DNA from: Psettodes erumei
Lineage: Eukaryota > Chordata > Actinopteri > Pleuronectiformes > Psettodidae
Assembly: GCA_016785225.1 (NCBI GenBank)
Contig: JAFBJZ010000665.1
Span: 558,001 to 622,000 of the forward strand
Reading direction: 5' to 3'
DNA: 64,000 nucleotides
Shown here piece after piece: positions 43,116 through 55,100 of the stretch. The notes under the pieces are model-generated. The model searched no databases and was not told the DNA's origin. It worked only from the letters and a program-made list of their open reading frames with translations. Position numbers and translations under genes: made by a program. The first letter of the stretch is position 1. Each line of letters begins with the position of its first letter.

Positions 43116-43650
43116 GCCACTCTACAGACAGCTAATTGCAAGGACAACACTGACCAACAGTAGACTAGAAGGTTCTCAGGTCCGAGAAGAAGGGAAATGT
43201 GTATAATGTGCAGTTTGTCACAAATGTCCCTCAGACTAACATGGAAGACCTATTCAGATGAATATCACTTCGTTGGTCATGACGGTAAGAGGACTGAGAT
43301 GCACGCAGAGAAAGAAATGATCATGTCAGTTATGGAGTGTTGTTCTTTGTAAAGGAACAAATTATAACAACAGGAAGTGGATCGATAGAGGAGCATTAAC
43401 TTACTCTAGCATTCCAAAACTCTACTGTGTGCAGTTACTCTCCAGTAGCAAGCAACACATGAAACTGGAGCTGGGGATTAAATGAGTGAAAAACAGTCGA
43501 ATCAAATCCACTTCCTCTAATGGTGTTAAAAGAAGTGTAAATTGAACTGCCATTTCCAAAATAATTAGTATGTTTTGCTTGTGTTTTTACACTGATGTGA
43601 AGTGTTGAAACTGTTCTGTAAGATCCTGTCAGGGATGTGAGGGAGAGTCA

Positions 43651-43675
43651 GAGGAGGAGGAGGAGGAGGAGGAGG
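43651..43675. repeat. (GGA)n microsatellite
   Basis: Eight GGA units, about 325 bases upstream of the bhlha9 start codon. Confidence 0.9.
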
Positions 43676-43999
43676 TGACAGTGCCATTTGCCTGGAGGGC
43701 GCTCATAAACCCGCAGAGGGAGAGAGAGAGTGCACCATTCCTCACAGGTGACTGAACCATGTGACTTCAAGAGCTGTTAAAAGCAGGCCAACCTGTCTTG
43801 TTGGAGCGCAAGTAATCACACGGCTCCGGAGGAGGCAGAGGAGGAGAATACCTGGGCTGTCGGCACAGCAGCAAATACCGACAGCCCCGCCAAGGCGAAC
43901 ACAGCACACCAAAATTTAAACAACACTGACTCTGCGCTGCAGCGACATCACGAGTATCCAGATTTGACTCAGACTCGTCTGGTCTCCGCATTATTGACA
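43676..43999 (+). promoter_or_regulatory. bhlha9: bhlha9 proximal promoter and 5'UTR
   Basis: GC-richer sequence directly upstream of the start codon. No clear TATA box. An E-box-like CAGGTG lies near 43745-43750. The transcription start cannot be fixed from sequence alone. Confidence 0.4.
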
Positions 44000-44872
44000 A
44001 TGAGCTGCAGCAGTGTTGCGGGGTCGGAATTCTCTGAGGAGGAGCTGGAGCTCGGAGTGCTGGGCCAAGGAGAAGACGAGGGAAGTCCCAAGGCATCTTT
44101 CCAAGACAGTGAGGGCTCAACCAGCAGCCCGAGTGACCCGGAGGAAGGCCAGACCAAGAAACGCAATCGACCCGTCCGCTCAAAAGCTCGACGGATGGCC
44201 GCCAACGTCCGCGAGCGGAAACGCATCATGGACTACAACCAGGCCTTCAACGCCCTGCGCGTCGCTCTCAACCACGACCTCAGCGGCAAGCGTCTCTCCA
44301 AGATCGCCACGCTGCAGAGGGCCATAAACCGCATCTCCGCTCTCTCGGTGTTCCTGAGTTCCAACCCTCCCAGCAAGCCCTGTGCCCACCGGGAGTGCAA
44401 CAGGGCTCCCGTGGGGCCAGCTGCCATGGGAGCGTCTCGACTTGACCAGACACGGGTGTCGGTTCCTCGTCTGGAGCATCAGAGTTACATTCCCTGGCAC
44501 GCGTCCATCTCTCACCAGATGCAGCCGCAGCAAGGGCCTCACATGCACAGGCTGCCCACGGAGCCGCACATCTTCATGGACAATGCCGCGTCGTCGTGCC
44601 CCCCGTCGCCACACTACCCCTGTTATCCTGCCGAGGGACAGCTTTACACCTCTCACGGACACTGTGGCAGCCCCCGCAACCATCCGCCCAGTCCGCTGCG
44701 GTACCCTCAGGTGGGCGAGGGGTTGGGGTACCAGCCGGGGATGTGGGCCTCCTGCACTCAGGGATACATGGACAGTTTTGCGGAGCCGCCTCCGGCTCTG
44801 GGGCTTCCGTGGCAGGTGGGCTACAGGCAGGAGGCGGAGCACAGCCTCTCTGTGTGCTCCGACATCTTGTAG
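44000..44872 (+). CDS. bhlha9: Basic helix-loop-helix transcription factor BHLHA9
   Basis: A single open exon of 290 codons. The ATG at 44000 (MSCSSVAGSEFSEEELELG) is the first in the frame; codons further upstream include only a TTG. An acidic N-terminal part (about residues 9-53) precedes RPVRSKARRMAANVRERKRI (basic region), then DYNQAFNALRVALNHDLSGK and RLSKIATLQRAINRISALSV (helix-loop-helix), about residues 58-116. The helix 1 start DYN-AFNALR and loop L-GKRLSKIATLRRAI are characteristic of BHLHA9 rather than of other class A bHLH factors. The His/Pro/Ser-rich C-terminal half ends in SVCSDIL. BHLHA9 partners E-proteins at E-boxes and acts in the apical ectodermal ridge of limb and fin; altered dosage or mutation causes human limb malformations. 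It is intronless, as in mammals, but longer than human (235 residues). Confidence 0.92.
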   Translation: MSCSSVAGSEFSEEELELGVLGQGEDEGSPKASFQDSEGSTSSPSDPEEGQTKKRNRPVRSKARRMAANVRERKRIMDYNQAFNALRVALNHDLSGKRLSKIATLQRAINRISALSVFLSSNPPSKPCAHRECNRAPVGPAAMGASRLDQTRVSVPRLEHQSYIPWHASISHQMQPQQGPHMHRLPTEPHIFMDNAASSCPPSPHYPCYPAEGQLYTSHGHCGSPRNHPPSPLRYPQVGEGLGYQPGMWASCTQGYMDSFAEPPPALGLPWQVGYRQEAEHSLSVCSDIL

Positions 44873-45442
44873 CGGGCCCGTCCGCCGCTGTGAGCCCTGA
44901 AGACTGCTTCCGACAACACCAGTGGACTGTTGAACGAGCTCAGGGAGATAACGCGAAGCTTCTGCTGTCGCAATCACCTCAGTATTACAATAACAATCTC
45001 TTATTGTGGAGCCGGGTCATCTATATGTAACTAACAGATGCAAACAAAAGTGCAATGGCTATCTTGACTGCAGAATGTTGTAAATACTGGGAAATGTATT
45101 GTGATCTGTTCAAAACGATAAAGAATGTCATGCTGTCTGCTGCAGATAACTAACACACAGAACCGTGGCCTTCTGCAAAAGCTGAATTATTGGACATTGT
45201 TTTACACCACTAAATGTGTGATATTTAAAGGAAACATAAACACTTAGGTGAGTAGGACCATAAAAAGGCACTAAAAGAAGAATACTTGCTCAACTTGTTC
45301 TGACGCTGTGTTTTCAAGTAGTGGAAAGTGCATCTTCAGGAAATGTGACCCCAAAGTTTGGCATTTGTTAATGTATTTATTCTCTGCTGTGTGTGAGACT
45401 GTAAAAGAGCTTGTACATCATTTTCTAAATTTCAAAATTAAA
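44873..45442 (+). other. bhlha9: bhlha9 3'UTR with candidate poly(A) signal at 45437-45442
   Basis: Non-coding, AT-rich sequence after the stop. ATTAAA at 45437-45442 is a plausible poly(A) signal; an ATAAAG lies at 45118-45123. Confidence 0.4.
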
Positions 45443-47474
45443 TGTTAAAACGATGCGATTGCTCTTACCGTTTCCTTTCATGGCACAAATGCATACTTGT
45501 GATTTATTTGGCTCTCACGACCTCCACATAACTCTTTCACAACACTCTGAAAATGTGTGCATCTGAGTGCCAGCATGCATGTCTATGTGCGCATGTACGC
45601 CCATGTGTGCATGTCTATGTGTTTGATTATAGCCTAGGGTCGGTACCTCTCTGAGTCTGAGATGACAGAGGTCCTTCACTCTTTGGAAAAATGTCCTTAC
45701 AAGTCCATTCTTGTCATTTTTCCAGGAGAAGAGAAGTCAAGGTGCCATTTACACATAAAATGAAAGCGCGGGGCGACAGCTAGAAGGACAACGCTGATGG
45801 TGTTGTCGCAGTGTGAGCCTACAAATCGATAAGAAGCGCAGGGTATGAGAAGTGCATCTCGCACAATATGCTTTTTCTGGATTCTTTTGCTTTCGGCACG
45901 CATTTTCATTCAAGCTACTGTGCTGCAACAACAACAAGTCAGGTCACTGCTGATGACAGGTCAGCTGGTTTATTATGTGATCAAGAAAAGTAAATTCTAA
46001 CCGCAACCTCTCCTCCCAGCCTGACCTGCTCATGTTATTCAACAACAGCTTTCCCTCCCCTGCTGAGCAGCATGTCATGGAAAACAGCTTTAATATGAGA
46101 CTATAGGTCGGATCCCACCGACAGATTTATGTGGGCTCAGGAAGGAAGAGTGTGCCCCGTCATCAGTGCGGTGAAATCCCCTGTCGGGCTGTGCTGGCCC
46201 GCAGGTGGAATTGGGTGTGGGAGAGTTGGGTTTTTTTTTTTTTTTTTGAACATCCCGGAGGTCTCCCAACAAGGGCCTGGAGACGCTGCTGAAAAGAGCT
46301 GGCCCGCGGAGAAGCACTGCAGGCACGGCGGAGGAATAAATGGTATGGTGCAACAACAATTAGCGGGCAGGAAGGAAAGGCAACGCAGACAAAGAGATGA
46401 ATGGAGAGGAGGAGGGAAATAATGGGAAGAGGAGGATGAAGGAGGCAAGAGGGAAAAAAAAAAGAAAAGAGCGAGCGCCCCGTCGTCCCGCACAGACGTG
46501 AATCACTGGAAAACCTTGACTCACCAGCGAGAGACGAGCGCTGCTGACAGCCCTCAGTGACGGCATGTCTCTCTCTCCTCCCTTTCTGGCACAGGAGCAG
46601 CCCTCCACTCACTGCAGCCACTTTATTTACTCGTCTGGGTTCTGAAGAGACAGAGCGAAAGTGCGACCCACAGTACAGCGACTGCTGGTGTCCTACCTTG
46701 TTGCTGATTCATTCCCCAAACATCAGATAACCAAAAGCCTGGCTCTTTTGGCGGTATTTTCGCTGGTAATTCAGACTTGTTAACAAGAAAAATTAGCAAC
46801 AGTAAACATTTCATTAGAACTGTGGAACCATGTCTTATCTCTGATTAGATTGGTGCTAAATAAAAGTGGCACAGCAACACCTTTACAGTGAATACTGCGT
46901 AAGAAATGTCTGTGAAAGAGTAGAAACGACTAATCACTCACATGGTGTCAGAAAAGTCAATACTGTGAGGATTTGTTACTTTTGGATACCTAATACTGTT
47001 GGGATGGTTCAATGATCACAATTAAACAATCATCAGATTCATCAATATTGCAAATAACTGCTTGTCGCAGTCCTGCTGCACAACGCGCTGAACAGAACAT
47101 GTGTCAGCTTCTTCGCACCATCGACGTGTGAGACAGTATTTGGCAGCGAGCGAGCGGCGATGTCTCGTCTCGGTGCAGAAAGCACTTCGACGGGCCAACT
47201 TCTTTATGTTCAGTGGTGACTCACCTGAGGATTTACCTCACTTCTCCGACATGTCAGTGATGCGCCGCCTTCTTTTTTTTTCAGTCTGTTCCGCCTCCTC
47301 GACACCCTCTGCTGCCAAGCTGATGGAAAAGAAAACAAGCAAACATGAGGGAAATGATGCCAAGACACAAGGGTGTGTTTGCGTGATATATGGGCGATGA
47401 GTCAGCCTTCGGAGCGGGGATGCATGTTGATGCTCCGCACGCTGCGCTCACCCCCCTGCCCCCCGAGCCATATG

Positions 47475-47511
<37 letters not shown>

Positions 47512-50355
47512 ACATGACATCACTGATGAAGATGAGAGAAGTGAGGCTGCCAGAGGACATGATGTGATATACTGTTCCCGTAACATGTACAAACAAACAC
47601 GTGTGCATTTCAGTGAGACAACCAGCTGTAGCAAAACACTGATTTCAGTGACACTGGCCTGTTCAGTCAGCCGCTGAGCTTTATTTTGAAACACCATGCC
47701 CACTTAAAAGAATATACTTTTAATTAGAGCTGAATTAAGGCAGTTCGTCTGCGGCAAACTCATGTAATCGTGTCATATATTCCCACTCTCTTGCTACGCT
47801 GTCAACTATCAATTTAAAATAATATCACTGTTTCTAAAAAGACAGTCAACAGCATCCAGCAACAATCACATACCAATTTGGGCAGTGACAACTTGCAACA
47901 TTACAAAAAAGGGTGCTTGATAATAGTCATTTTGTTTGCAGAGTTTCACGGGGATTGTTCAACTTCTGCATCTTTATACACGACTGCTTTCTGCTTTCTG
48001 ACTTTTTTCCTCCCGGGGCTGATCACACTGAATGAAATGTTCATTTGAAAAGTAAAAAGAAAATGCTGATTTGGAACATTCTCTGGCTAACCAACGATAC
48101 ATAACGTCACAGTCCAGGGTTCACAAACTGCAGCAGCTTAGACAAGCCGTTACATCAGTCAATCCTGACATTTTTTAAATTTTCTCTTAGTTGTATCATT
48201 GTTTCATTATATATCGGATTGTTGTCCTTGTTAAGAAAAAACATAACCACATTTCTTGCCCCACTCTTTCAGGACGTGTTATCTCCACCCCTCTTCCCTT
48301 GACAAACGGGACAAGACGACGCTTGTTTTATGGATTTGTTTTGGCTCAGCAGAGCAAGGTGTAGTTTCAGTGCTGAGCACCAGATGGAGACAGGACAACG
48401 GAGCTTCAGCTTGTAACAGCATCGCGGGTAACAACCGTGACTGTCACCAAATGAAAACTCTGGTTTAAATTTACGACTGGATCATACGAATTAGAAATGG
48501 CACGTACAGGATTTCACCAAAGAACACTGACTATTACCATCATATTAATAGAATAATACAGACTGATGCATAATTCCGTGTTTGACATGGGAACATTAGG
48601 AATGACTGGAAAAGACTCGTGCGAGAACATGGCCTCTCCCGGTCACAGCACCACTCATTCTGCCTGTCCCGCCCTGCTGACAAGTGTCACGCTGCTCTTT
48701 GTTAAAAATGGGGTTCCGTCTAATTCTGTCAAGCGGCAGCATCTAATTATTATCCGGTTATTAACCGTCAACTCTAAATCCCGGGCCTGTATGAAGACCT
48801 GCGAGAGATCGTGGTTTGTCTGTCGATGCGCCACACTCGCATGCACACAGGACGCATTTCTTCATACTGTGGCGCTGTTGCTGGTGACATGAAGGTTATT
48901 TGGCTCATTACTGGTGGCTCGGAGGGTTTCGAGGTTCACGTGAACACGCCGTCTGACTTTGAAGTGAACTTGCGATGCTAAAATCATCACTCCATTATCT
49001 TCCCACCGCGCATGCTAACGACGTCGCGCGGACTACATTAAGCAATCAGAGATGAAAAGTAATTATGTGGCGCTGTGGTGACGGTCTTGGAAATGAAGAG
49101 AAAAAAAAAACAACCCGGAAAAAAGGCGCCCTTGTGACGTGGGAGGCCTCATCATACATTCAAACATAAGTCCCAGTCCGCCGTGGGTAACCTGCTCAGC
49201 GGACACTGGGGTCGCAGAGATGCAGAAGCGCTAAATAAAGGGGGGAGGGTCCTGCCCCTGGGATCAGAGGGGGCCGCATTCAGCATCAAGGTGAAGGGGC
49301 CTCTGCTTTTACATTAAATTGAGGCTCTCTTCATTTGCTGGTAGGCTGCGAGGTTGTTTATCTGCTTTGAAATGGAAAAAAAGCTACTCAGCCTCCTGTT
49401 TATATGCAGCAGGAAATAAGAAAACGGGGGCAGGGAAATTTGACTTGAACGTCTCTCTCTCTCTTGCTCCTTCGCTCACACACACAGAGAATAGCACAGT
49501 GTCACGCTCGGCCTATTCTATTCACCGCTGGCTGTGTATTTTCATGCGGCATGTAAACAGCTATTTTGTATTGTCATTCACTCCCTCGGTGCCTTCAGCT
49601 TGCCCACTGATTTATCTCCAAATTCAGCTCCGAGGACAGCCTGTTCCAATTAAGCCCACATCGCAAATGGAGGGAGAGGATCCCACAAAAAAGCAGGCAG
49701 AGAAAACATCTGGGGCATCTTTTTAAAAAAAAAAATAAAATCGCTTGCGTCCAGACTGGAGCTCCTCAGATCTCTGTGCTGAGCCCGTCTCAGCAGAAGC
49801 TGCGAGTGCGTACGCTGTGGCACAAATGTGCTGCTCAAGACTGTCAGCTATAATGGGCACACTGAATTGGCGAGGGTGAGAATTTGACAACACACGAGCA
49901 GCGTTGGGGGGGGGGACAGCAAAGAGAAACAACAACAGGAAAGCTGAGGAATTCACGACACACGCAGAAAACACAAGAAGCCACTCAAAAAGTGAATAAC
50001 GCTCTGCAAATACAGACAACGCGATGCTGTTTTTAGCTCGTGTTTTCTTACCCTACGTTTTCTGTCTCTGGCTGATTTGCACAATGCTGTTGTGCCGCAT
50101 AGGTTGTCAAACAGGTCACGAAGTTTTCCTGCCTGCGCTTCGTCCGTCTGCACGTTGCGGTTTTGTTGCGGCGTGCCACGCTCAGGGGGCCACCACGGAG
50201 CGCATCTCATCTGTGTAGAAATGGCGTCTCTCTTGGAGATTCACACATCTGAAGAAGACCCACTGTGGGCCTGTGACTGGAGGCCCCCCAGCTGGTTCTA
50301 GTGGGCGGGAGCCCTTTTGAAGGTGTGTGTTAACGTGAGACAAGCTGCTGTTGGA
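45443..50355. other. Gene-free region downstream of bhlha9, left part
   Basis: No gene or decayed transposon recognised. A poly-T run lies at 46231-46248 and a (CA)n at 47475-47510. The stretch 49140-49420 is balanced in composition and looks single-copy, so it is a possible conserved non-coding element. Confidence 0.4.
47475..47510. repeat. (CA)n microsatellite
   Basis: About 18 CA units. Confidence 0.95.

Positions 50356-50358
<3 letters not shown>

Positions 50359-50400
<42 letters not shown>
50359..50400. repeat. (CA)n microsatellite
   Basis: About 20 CA units. Confidence 0.95.
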
Positions 50401-50402
<2 letters not shown>

Positions 50403-51174
50403 TATGACTTGATTGAGTAGGTGGGGAAGAAATTCTCACTTGGGTGAATGTTGCCTGTGGTGGGCCTGTGGTTTGTGCGTTTTGGCCTGCGCTCTGTTCA
50501 TTAGCCTTTGATTTGCCCACATCCCCGTTGGCTTGGATTCTGTTGACTTGGCTTCAAATTAGATTTAGCACAAAGAAGCTGCTGAAGTGCTGACTGGACC
50601 GACCGTAAACATCTTGTTCGACAATGTGTTGTTCTAATATTAGTGCGGGGCTGGTTTTATTTTATCACTGTTGCTGAGCGGGGGGCGCAAAGTGCTGCAA
50701 CAGGCACGCGGCCACTGCTGGGGTCACGCACGAGCAGACATGACGCACAAAAGAGCGCGACTTCACACCTTTTTTTCTGCCTCACCTCCAGAAGGTCAAG
50801 CTGGATGCCTCATCTGCAGGTAGCCAGCATCGTCATCGGTCCAGCTGCCAGGCAGAACAGATGGGTGATGTCAACGGCCCTTTCCCCTCGCTCCCGCCGC
50901 AGCTGCCGGGGGTCTGCAAGAATCTCAGGGAACCGTTTGACACCTGTTGAGAGAACAGCTCCTCTGATGACGATGGGTGTTCAGTCAATTTAGCAAAAAC
51001 TTCCCCTGCGACTGCTTCTCCTTCCGTCTTGTGTTTTTAATGCACAGCGGCGTGCACGGCAGGCTATGGACTTTGCGAGGGGACTTCTTAATAACACAAC
51101 AAGCCGAGGAGAACTTCAATTTCACAAGCTGACCTCAGCCACAGACGGCGTGTACACATCTTATATCTTCTAAA
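50401..51174. other. Gene-free region
   Basis: No gene recognised. The open frame at 50643-50993 lacks an ATG-led family match. Confidence 0.4.
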
Positions 51175-51275
51175 GAGTTCGGGCCAGGCCTGCTCGAGAT
51201 GAAAAGTGCCCTGAGATAACTTCTATTATGATTTGGTGCCATATAAATAAATTGACTTGACTTGACTTGACATCT
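51175..51275 (+). repeat. L2/Maui-like LINE 3' tail with (TTGAC)n
   Basis: ATGAAAAGTGCCCTGAGATA then GATTTGGTGCCATATAAATA, AATTGACTTGACTTGACTTGAC. This is the 3' terminus of a teleost L2-type LINE with its pentamer tail (family form GTGCTTTGAGATGAC...GATTTGGCGCTATATAAATAAA-TTGAA). Confidence 0.7.
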
Positions 51276-51974
51276 AGATGCCCCATTCCCACAGTCCACT
51301 GCCTATTAACTCAAAGGTCAATAAATACACTCCCACGCTGAATGGAGTTTGAGGTGCTGTCAGTTCCTGGCATTTTCAATGAAGTTCTTTCATGTTACTC
51401 AGTTAAGCAAAACGATTTGCTCTGAGAGATATCAGCGTGTGTGTATATTTATTTGTTTCTTCTTTAATTCATCGTTGAATTTACAGAGGGATTAGTGAGA
51501 ATATTTTTGCGAGAAACTTGTTACAATCCAATTTATAGCTAGAAGTGATTTAGTGCAAAAGGTAAGACATTTTCCCAATATGCCCACTTTAAGGTGAATT
51601 CATTGGCATGCTGCGTATAGCCCTTAGCCTGGAGAGTAGCGAGGCTGGATCACTTAAAGTTGGTAATTTAGTTAATAGAGTGGGTCTAAATAATTGTGAA
51701 AAGTAAATTGGTCTTTTAAAAGGTTATCTGTACTCTGACACGGGGCCACCAGTGATTGGACAGGTTCATTTCAGCAGCTATTTTCACTGCTGCACCTTAA
51801 TTATTTAATTTTCCCCTTCTTCTTGGAATCCACACTAATGGATTGATTTTTTTTCCCCTTCTCCGAGGGAAATTGGTTTATAACACCTCTGTGAGTGGAG
51901 AGGGTGGCAGGGAAGTGTCAGATGGGAGGGGAGTGAGTTGGAGAGGAAGAAGCAGGGTTTGAAGAAAACTGCAA
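51276..51974. other. Gene-free region
   Basis: Nothing recognised apart from TTAATTATTTAATT-type AT-rich homeodomain-like sites near 51800. Confidence 0.35.
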
Positions 51975-52165
51975 AGTGCCAATGAAGACATAATATTATG
52001 TATTATATGTAAACTATGTCCTTTTTTTAAATGTTATGACATGGTACATACTATGGCATTTTTTTATTTACTTTGTAATGCCTTCCCACACTGTGACTTT
52101 TTTTTTTTTTTTTTTTACATTTTTCAGCATACTATACTATAATTTTTTTGCAATGTGGTGCATAA
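51975..52165. repeat. Short reverse-oriented copy of the 4.3-5.5 kb AT-rich array unit
   Basis: Read on the minus strand, it contains TATAGTATAGTATGCTGAAA followed by AATGTAAAAAAAA, and CATAGTATGTACCATGTCAT. This is the same core (CATAGTATAGTATGT-GTAAAAATG) as the array at 4337-5480. About four degenerate units are visible. Confidence 0.65.
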
Positions 52166-55100
52166 GCTGAAATTCGTGTTCATGCCCTCGCGGGGCTCAC
52201 CCAGCAATTACCGCTTCTTGTATTCCATATGCTCCCTCTAACCATTTGTTTGAAACCACTTCATCACAGTCCCAAGAAAGAAAAGTAACTGCTGCTGATT
52301 GAACTTCAACATCCTGGGGTCAAATGAACATCGGACCCGAGCTGACGCGGGTTGTCATACACGTTTGTACAATCCCATTCAAATTAGTGTCCTCTGGGAG
52401 AGATAGCAAAAGGCTCAGCTGTAATGAGAATAGCAAAGAAGTTGTGTCATTAGTCACAGATAAAGATACATTACATGCCAGGCTTACTTGGCCTCTGGGG
52501 CTTTACTGTATTTTTCTTCGACTGAGGTTTTCTTTTTTCCCTTCCATGCAGCTGAGATTCACAATTTAATCAATTCCCTCTTCTGAGCCTGAGAAGTAAA
52601 AAGAAAGAGCGATTACTGAATGGGAAAATATGATAAGGGTAAAGAATTGAACCCCGACTGTCAGAAGAAGATGGATTAAATTTGTTTGGATAGGCAGATC
52701 AAGCAGGCTTTATATTTACAGTGTGCTTAAGGAAAATGAAGCCCAAACATCATAACATAAAGGTTTGACTGAGCCGTGCTCTGCACCGTGATTGTGTGTG
52801 AGCCAATCAGTGCACTCAACAACCTAGTATAAACTTACACTGCACACAGCACGAAGGCAAATGTGATGGCATGTTTCCGTCACCACCTACTCCTGACTTT
52901 CATCAGTGATCATGAAATACATTAATTCCTAATGTTTGTTCATCCTGAACATTAGTTCTTTTAAAACGCACACACGCACACGCTTCCTTTTTGCTCTTTC
53001 ATGCAAATGCTGTGTCATTTAATGCAAGTTAACAATTGTAGAAACAAAACTAAATAAAAATGGAGAAGCTTTCCACTTCTTTAGAGAAAGGAACTTCATG
53101 AATAATTGGAAATGATTTAGCGCTGTATTTATCCCCAAAGGTTAGCGAGTTAACAGCTCCATGTAGAACAGATCAGGGACGCACTTCCTGTAGGCTGAAT
53201 CTTTACACCGGCTCACTGAGCTTTCATACATAATGTTATGTAGTTATGTATTCATCCTTCCAATGAATTTCTTTAGAAGTCTTCCTCCACAACATCCAAA
53301 TAACAATTTGCATTTTAATGCTTTATTTCTTTTCCTTTCATATGTGATTTGCTTCATTTGAATCCCTTGAATTCTATTGTACTTATTTATATATTATTTT
53401 CATTTAGCTGCATCGTGACCTAATACTAGATTATTTTGGACCAGATTTTTCCTCTCGACGTGCCTCTCTTCTCAGGTTCTGAATGATTACAAACTGTTCA
53501 CACATTTTTTTTCTTTGAATGCACGGGCGTTTCGATTTGTAGCCCATTTTCAGTCCTTTGACGAGGAAAGCACAGGTGTTAGTAATAATATCGTCTGATG
53601 TCCCCGTCAGAAATCTGAACTTGTTTCAGTGGGAGTAGCACGGGTTTTAACACAAATAACCATCGTTAATGTTATTTACTGCACTTCTCCTGCTCAGACG
53701 AGTCAAACTGACTTGCGTGAAAAGGGCTGATTGTTGTGCAGCTGTTCCTCTTGTGTCTTGAATCGGAACCTGATGATGACTGGCTTCCTCTGACCCAGAT
53801 TATATTGTGCATCTCTCTTCGCTGCCTGCTCAGTGCGTCACAACAGACATCTCGACTTGTCAAACAGCTGCAGCTTAACTTGATTAACGGCTGAATTCCA
53901 TTCCACAGACCTGCTATCTTCCTGCTGGGATCAGACCCATCATTAGCGTTATTAATTGAACCTGTGCTTCTCCCGCCCTCACACTTCTAAATGTCCTCTG
54001 TGAAAGTGGCTGAAGGGAGCAAACCAACAACCACAACGCCATGCGCACGCTGAGCATAGGGGGCCTCGGGTGTTTTCCGTCGACCCCTTTGTAGGGGAGA
54101 TGAAACCCCGTTAGCTTTTTAACTCCGCTCCGAGTCGCAAAAAATGTTCTGTTATATTCTGCAGTATCACTTGGGGCGCCGTGCGTTACAACCAAAAGCA
54201 CCGCACCTTTACTTAATAACAAAGCACCATTTTCTCAAGTCACTGAGCAGTCAAAGCAACGTGCCATATTTAACATTTCAAATGGAAAAGGATTTCCTGC
54301 TTCATCACTTTACTTTTTTCTCCTCTGCTGTTCTGTAATTGCCTCTGAAAGCGTACGTGCTGCAGAACTAATGTGCTTTGCTTGCTTGAGTCTATTGAAT
54401 TGTTTTCTTGAGAAAGAGTAAGCTTGCTGGTCAATGATGCCGAAAGACAATTCGGATGAACTGCTGAGTATAGGATAGCTGCAGGATGTTCAAAAAAAGA
54501 GAGAAAATAACAAGCCTCCTTCCTGAAATATGGATTTTTTTTAAAAAATATCATTTTAGTTGTATTGACAAAACAAACGTTATTCACTGTAGACAACAAG
54601 TGACTGAAAAATGGACTATTAGCAGGGTATAAACAAGACATGTGGTCTTACATAACATGCCAACTCTCAAACACATCCATCACTGAAGTGAATACCAGTG
54701 GCACACCGTAACAGCCCTGGATGACAATTAAGCAGGGGGATAATTATAATGCTGGAACATTAGCATAGAGTTGGAGTGCACTCACCCAAACAGCAATTAG
54801 CCTCATATAACCCTTATATAATGACTGAAGTGAGCTAAATAAAAGCAGATATTCACAGCAGGCCAGAGGTCATTCTTTAATTGGGAAAATGTTCGTTTAG
54901 TCTTAAAGCCGTGGAGGACTTGGACGACCTGCGTTGGGCCCCCACTTACACACTGTAACCATCATTTCAAAAGTTTCAATTTGCAGTGAGACCTGATTAT
55001 CATCGCAGCAAGTCATTTCTAATAGTACATCGATGTGGATGGGTTTTATTGATGAAATATTAAGTGGCAATGTGCAAACAACTATCAACTGTGGCAAAGT

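Noticed and set aside
42899..43206. Open frames with Ser-Leu or Arg-Glu repeats
   Set aside because: Translation of the GAGACAGGGTGAGACA minisatellite.
44180..44977. Minus-strand 265-codon open frame across bhlha9
   Set aside because: Long antisense frame caused by GC-rich codon usage; the plus strand encodes a canonical bHLH domain.
46046..46621. Overlapping open frames around 46.1-46.6 kb on both strands
   Set aside because: They cross a poly-T run and low-complexity GGAGG stretches, with no domain or splice logic.
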